From contig CABYPD010000007.1 of the NCBI GenBank assembly GCA_902520835.1, positions 1-57,213 of the forward strand: DNA of 57,213 bases, read 5' to 3'. Each line of letters opens with the position of its first letter. Within the stretch, counting starts at the first letter, position 1. The position numbers and the translations under genes are program-made. Shown here piece after piece: positions 52,888 through 57,213 of the stretch. This DNA is from an uncultured Bacteroidota bacterium. GTDB lineage: Bacteria > Bacteroidota > Bacteroidia > Flavobacteriales > Flavobacteriaceae. The notes below the pieces were generated by a model. That model did not search any database and was not told the origin of the DNA. It saw only the letters and a list, made by a program, of their open reading frames with translations.

Positions 52888-55800
52888 GTGAAATTAAGTT
52901 TTAAAATAATACTATTCATTTTTCTTTTTCTTGGGATAAAATTAAATGGTCAATTAAGTAAAGTACATTATATCCCTCCTCTTACAACATCAAATTCTGG
53001 AAACCCACTTGTTGGATCACAGTTTTTTTATATTTCAACACCAAGTCAATCAGCGGTAAATTATAAAATAATTGTTGGAGATGGTACAATTTGGAATCAA
53101 GGTGTTGTTTCCAATGCTAATCCTGTAATTACTCCAGCCAATTCGCAAGGGAATAGCTATGAGAATTTATTTATCTCTGATTTCGAATACGAAAAGATTA
53201 TTAAAAAGGGTTTTATAGTTGAAGCTGAAAGTGAAATATATGTTTCTTTAAGATTTGAAGCTACCAGTACATTTCATGCTGGAGCAATAGTTTCAAAAGG
53301 TGAGTCAGCATTGGGTAAGAGGTTCTATGTTGGAGCACTAAGAAATAGAGCAAATTATATGACACAATTTGCTTCCGTGATGGCTACTGAAGATCTTACC
53401 AAAGTAACATTTAAATTAAAAAATAATGTTTCTACTGTAAATGGCCAATCAGGCGAGTTTGAAGTTATATTAAATTCGGGGGATTCATACTTAATTGCAT
53501 CTCGATCTGGATTTGGTTCAACTGAAGACGGACTTATTGGTACTCTTATAGAATCTGATAAATCAATTGTTGTTAATACTGGCTCAGGGACTGGCTCAAA
53601 CGCACTAAATAATGGGGGACATGATTATGGAATGGATCAAATTGTTGGAGCTGACCTTGTTGGATCAGAATATATTTTTATTAAAGGTGATGGGGAACCA
53701 GACTGGGAAAAAGCATTAGTCATTGCAAACCAAGATAATACTCAACTTCAAGTTAATGGATCTGATTATGGTTCTCCTTTACAAGAGGGTCAGTTTTTAT
53801 TCATTAGTGAATATACATCAGATAATAATATGTATATAAGTACTAAAGATCCTTCTCATAAACTTTTCGCTTATCAAAGTCTGGGGAGAATATGGACAGA
53901 GAGTCAATTTCAGAATTCTAGAGCTGCCAACCAAGGTATGTTTTTTGTTCCACCCTTAAATTGTTCAAATAGAGGAAATGTTGATAATATTGCTAAAATT
54001 GATGATGTTGCAAATAAAAGCTATACTGGTGCAGTAACATTTGTAACAAAAAAAAATGCTGAAATATTTATAAATGGACAGTCAATTTCTGATGTTCAAA
54101 ACTCTAATGGCCCTTTCAATGTTACTGGTAAAGATGATTATGTGACCTACAGAGTTGATAATTTGACAGGAAACATTTCGGTTACAGGAAATGACGAGCT
54201 TTATGTTGCATACTTCAATTACAATGGTGCTGCTACAACTGGTGGTTTTTACTCTGGATTTTCAAGACCACCTAAAATTGATTTTGATATTGAATTAGAA
54301 ACACTTGGATCATGTATCAAAAAAGATGGTGAATCCAATATTACTTTAAAAGCATCAGATATTTCAAATTTTACATCAATTGTTTGGGAATATTTAGAAA
54401 ATGGGAATTTTATTTCAACTGGCATAACCACAAATGAATTTACTCCAACTCAATCTGGTACTTACAGATTAAAAGGCATACTTGACTGTTCTGAGTCAAC
54501 ATTTGTGTCAAATGAAACAACAGTATTTATTTGTGCTGATGATTTTGACAATGATGGTATAATTGACAACATAGATCTAGACTCTGACAATGATGGGGTT
54601 ATCAATAAATATGAATCATTAGGAGATGGTCTTATCGATTTTTCAAACTTATCAAGTCCAGATATAATACTAGAAAATAACCCATCAAACATTATTGGTG
54701 GAATTATAGCTGTTGATATTCCACAAAATTCGCATACTCAAAGTGGTAGTGTTGGAAGTATAACGTCAACTGTTGATCCAGGTCGTGATCAAGAAGTTGA
54801 TATCAACATTAGTTTTAATGAAAAACTCAATATTAAAATTTCTGAGACTTCTGATTTTGAGGTCCAAAAAACAGGTGAAGAATTTGAATTAAAGGTTACT
54901 CCGAGTGAATCAAGTGTTACATTGCTGGACCCAGATAAAAATTTACTAATTGAAGTAAATGGAGTTTGGCAAGAAATTGATATACCATTCACTGCAAATA
55001 CTATTAAGTTTAGGTATAAATCCAGAGTAAATAATACATTTGAATTTAATGCTTCAAAAATTGATGGAATTTCTTTCAAACATATATACAATAATATTAG
55101 CTCGAATGATAAAAGCTTATTTGCTCCAAAGATTGAAGTAACATCTTATTACTTAAACACAGATGGAACTGATTTAGAAGACATATTCGATATTGATAGT
55201 GATAATGATGGTTGTAATGATGTCATTGAGGCAGGTTATACAGATCAAGATGAAGATGGTATTTATGGTTTGGGATTGCCAACAATTGAAAATGGAGGCG
55301 TTAGCAGCAGAGGAGAAATAGTCTCTCCAAACTATGATCCAACTACAGTACCTCGAAACTATGTTGATAATTCAAACAATACTATTTATTATTTCCAGGA
55401 GGCGGCTACTGCTCCTACCATTTCTTTACAACCTCAATCTGTAATTGCATGTCAGATTGGTAACTCAGTAGAATTTATTGTAAATGTTACAACAAATGAT
55501 TCACCTGTTTATTATTCCTGGTACGTGGCTTCAGTAGATCAACCTAATTCGTGGAATGAGATTGATGATGGATTTAAATATTCTGGATCAAATACTAATA
55601 CGCTTAAAATTGATGATGTTCAAATGAATATGAGCGGAAACAAGTATCGAGTTGAAATAAATACTGACAATTATGCTTGTATTCAAACAACAAATGATTT
55701 TGCTAAATTAATTGTTGAAGAAGCTTTACCAATAGTTAATGCAATTGATGATCTAATTTTATGTGATGATAATTCTTTCGGCTCTGATACTGATGGATTA

Positions 55801-57213
55801 GTTTCTGGAATAGATCTAACCTCAAATATTGATTTGATTTTAGGTGATAGTCAAGATGAAGCTGATTTTAATGTGAGTTTTCATTTAAGTGATATCTCAG
55901 CAAATGATTTAACTGATCCAGGTTTAGTAAACCCGAGTAATTATTCTAATAGCAATAGTACTGAGCCTATTTTTGTAAGAGTTCAAAACAAAGCCACTTT
56001 ATGTTATAATACAATTAAATCATTTGATTTGGTCATAGCAGAACTTCCTGTTATAATTAATCCTCTAATAACCCTTGAACAATGTGATAGTGATGAAGAT
56101 AACAATGGTAAAACAAAATTTAATCTAACTGAATATGAAAATTTAATTTCTTCAAACCATGAAAATGAAACATTTGAATACTATACAGACTTAAATCTTA
56201 CTGAAAAAATAATTGACCCAACTCAATTTGAAAATACTATACTTTTTAACCAAAGCATTTATGTAAAAATAATAACTGATCAAGACTGCTTCAGGGAATC
56301 AAGAATTGATCTTAGAGTTGGAGCAAGCCTAATTGATTCTGATTTCATGGAGAATTTTTCAAAATGTGAAACATCTCCATCGAATTCACAAGACGGTATA
56401 GAATTTTGGGATGCATCAATTTTTAAAGAAATAAATACAAAATTAGTGGCATCTGACTCTAAATTCTCAGATCAAAATATTTCTATTTCCTACTATTCTT
56501 CTGAAAACGATGCTTTGACAAAAAAGAATCCAATAGATTTTGAATTATCAAGTTTTTCATATTCTAATTCAACTCGGGATGTTCAAGAAATTTGGGCTTC
56601 AATTGAAGTAAATGATTTGGAAACAGTAACCTGCTTAGGTTTAAAGCAAGTTGCAACACTATACGTTGAACCCAGACCGATAGCTAATGCTGTTACTATT
56701 GATAGACAATGTGATGGGGATAGTGAACTTGACTTAGACTCTCAAGATGGTATCTATCCATTTGATGTCTCTTTAATTGAAGAGCAAGTAATAAATGGAC
56801 AAACTGATGTTACTGTTACTTATTTTAATGAAGATGGAACACAAATACAAAACTTTGGTCCTGTTTTCGAATCAGCTTCTCAAACAATAACAATAAGAGT
56901 TGAAAAAGATCCTAGCTATCCTAATATTACTAATCCTGATGGATTATGCTACGACGAAACTACCCTAGAATTTATCGTAGATGATGCGCCAGAAATATTT
57001 CCTCTCACAATACAAGCACAATGTGATGATGGTGAAGATGACAGTGACGGTTTTTCAGAATTTGACACGTCAAATATCACAAATTCACTTCTAGGACCCA
57101 ACCAAAACTTAACTGATTATTCAATTACTTATTCATACAAAGATGAAGAAGGTAATCTTCTGACATCTAATGAATTAAAAAATCCTTTTAATACTAATAC
57201 TCAGACAGTAATT
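52888..57213 (+). CDS. Giant secreted multidomain surface protein, probable T9SS cargo (partial)
   Basis: The frame is open from GTG 52888 to the window end, 1442 codons with no stop. A signal peptide (1-22, KIILFIFLFLGIKLNGQ) leads to an N-terminal domain at about 30-480 resembling IgGFc-binding-like regions (SLRFEATSTFHAGAIVSKGE, KRFYVGALRN). An Ig-like or PKD-like part follows. Two thrombospondin type 3 calcium motifs lie at 551-571 (DFDNDGIIDNIDLDSDNDGV) and 768-795. A Cys-Asp repeat unit has Cys at 959, 1066, 1160, 1275 and 1379. Such proteins normally end in a gliding-associated type B sorting domain, here outside the window. It is divergent from the sprA run. Confidence 0.88.
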   Translation, partial: MKLSFKIILFIFLFLGIKLNGQLSKVHYIPPLTTSNSGNPLVGSQFFYISTPSQSAVNYKIIVGDGTIWNQGVVSNANPVITPANSQGNSYENLFISDFEYEKIIKKGFIVEAESEIYVSLRFEATSTFHAGAIVSKGESALGKRFYVGALRNRANYMTQFASVMATEDLTKVTFKLKNNVSTVNGQSGEFEVILNSGDSYLIASRSGFGSTEDGLIGTLIESDKSIVVNTGSGTGSNALNNGGHDYGMDQIVGADLVGSEYIFIKGDGEPDWEKALVIANQDNTQLQVNGSDYGSPLQEGQFLFISEYTSDNNMYISTKDPSHKLFAYQSLGRIWTESQFQNSRAANQGMFFVPPLNCSNRGNVDNIAKIDDVANKSYTGAVTFVTKKNAEIFINGQSISDVQNSNGPFNVTGKDDYVTYRVDNLTGNISVTGNDELYVAYFNYNGAATTGGFYSGFSRPPKIDFDIELETLGSCIKKDGESNITLKASDISNFTSIVWEYLENGNFISTGITTNEFTPTQSGTYRLKGILDCSESTFVSNETTVFICADDFDNDGIIDNIDLDSDNDGVINKYESLGDGLIDFSNLSSPDIILENNPSNIIGGIIAVDIPQNSHTQSGSVGSITSTVDPGRDQEVDINISFNEKLNIKISETSDFEVQKTGEEFELKVTPSESSVTLLDPDKNLLIEVNGVWQEIDIPFTANTIKFRYKSRVNNTFEFNASKIDGISFKHIYNNISSNDKSLFAPKIEVTSYYLNTDGTDLEDIFDIDSDNDGCNDVIEAGYTDQDEDGIYGLGLPTIENGGVSSRGEIVSPNYDPTTVPRNYVDNSNNTIYYFQEAATAPTISLQPQSVIACQIGNSVEFIVNVTTNDSPVYYSWYVASVDQPNSWNEIDDGFKYSGSNTNTLKIDDVQMNMSGNKYRVEINTDNYACIQTTNDFAKLIVEEALPIVNAIDDLILCDDNSFGSDTDGLVSGIDLTSNIDLILGDSQDEADFNVSFHLSDISANDLTDPGLVNPSNYSNSNSTEPIFVRVQNKATLCYNTIKSFDLVIAELPVIINPLITLEQCDSDEDNNGKTKFNLTEYENLISSNHENETFEYYTDLNLTEKIIDPTQFENTILFNQSIYVKIITDQDCFRESRIDLRVGASLIDSDFMENFSKCETSPSNSQDGIEFWDASIFKEINTKLVASDSKFSDQNISISYYSSENDALTKKNPIDFELSSFSYSNSTRDVQEIWASIEVNDLETVTCLGLKQVATLYVEPRPIANAVTIDRQCDGDSELDLDSQDGIYPFDVSLIEEQVINGQTDVTVTYFNEDGTQIQNFGPVFESASQTITIRVEKDPSYPNITNPDGLCYDETTLEFIVDDAPEIFPLTIQAQCDDGEDDSDGFSEFDTSNITNSLLGPNQNLTDYSITYSYKDEEGNLLTSNELKNPFNTNTQTVI

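Overview
The window looks like chromosome from a marine-type Flavobacteriia bacterium (Bacteroidota). It is strongly A+T-rich and very compact. The gene content is typical of that class: the type IX secretion/gliding translocon SprA, a very large T9SS-style surface protein, BamA followed by two OmpH/Skp chaperones, DUF6089, DUF4199, DUF2797 and GH3 proteins, a TonB-dependent receptor, and the flavobacterial cytochrome oxidase assembly cluster. Several promoters fit the Bacteroidota pattern TTG-N17-23-TAnnTTTG. I see no IS element, prophage, CRISPR array or other sign of transfer. The species cannot be named from sequence reading alone.

Layout. 1-6282 (+): end of rpsP, then rimM, rluF, a TonB-dependent receptor, an FAD oxidoreductase and a RimB-RimK fusion, with the last three boundaries overlapping. 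6363-7220: a two-TM protein of unknown function, a terminator hairpin, and a tRNA-Gly/tRNA-Leu pair on the minus strand. 7262-15880: mutS, a SpoU methyltransferase, folK, a YhhQ-type transporter, DUF2797, GH3, clpX and clpP, alternating in strand with almost no spacers. 15890-18750 (-): tig, an alpha/beta hydrolase and pdxJ. 18827-26610 (+): nadK, DUF6089, uppS, bamA, ompH, ompH, a terminator, murI and a NifU-like protein. 26607-34830 (-): lipoprotein, padR, double-PspC protein, a MacB-type ABC transporter with two permeases, adaptor and TolC, ending in tsaB. 34910-41140 (-): DUF975 and DUF4199 membrane proteins, then cytochrome oxidase biogenesis (ctaB, two coxC-like genes, subunit IV, a thioredoxin-like protein, SCO, DUF420, a small CxxC protein). 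41207-52814 (-): small membrane protein, maeB, ruvA, sprA, gcvH, a VanZ gene with no ATG/GTG/TTG start, and tonB. 52888 to the end (+): the first 1442 residues of a giant secreted protein.

Functional links. BamA and the OmpH proteins fold outer-membrane barrels, among them the TonB-dependent receptor, TolC and SprA encoded here. TonB energises the receptor. SprA is the likely export channel for the giant protein encoded divergently at the end. ClpP, ClpX and trigger factor form one protein quality-control operon. The PadR/PspC/MacB block looks like a regulated envelope-stress export module.

The most unusual features are these. All four convergent protein-gene pairs share a palindromic TTAA that supplies both stop codons. 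The VanZ gene is hidden by its start codon. A RimB-type protease domain is fused to RimK a few kilobases from a Glu-rich S16 tail. A perfect 12-bp terminator hairpin abuts the murI start codon. The giant T9SS cargo carries a Cys-Asp-rich repeat of about 105 residues. No gene-free stretch exceeds 300 bases.
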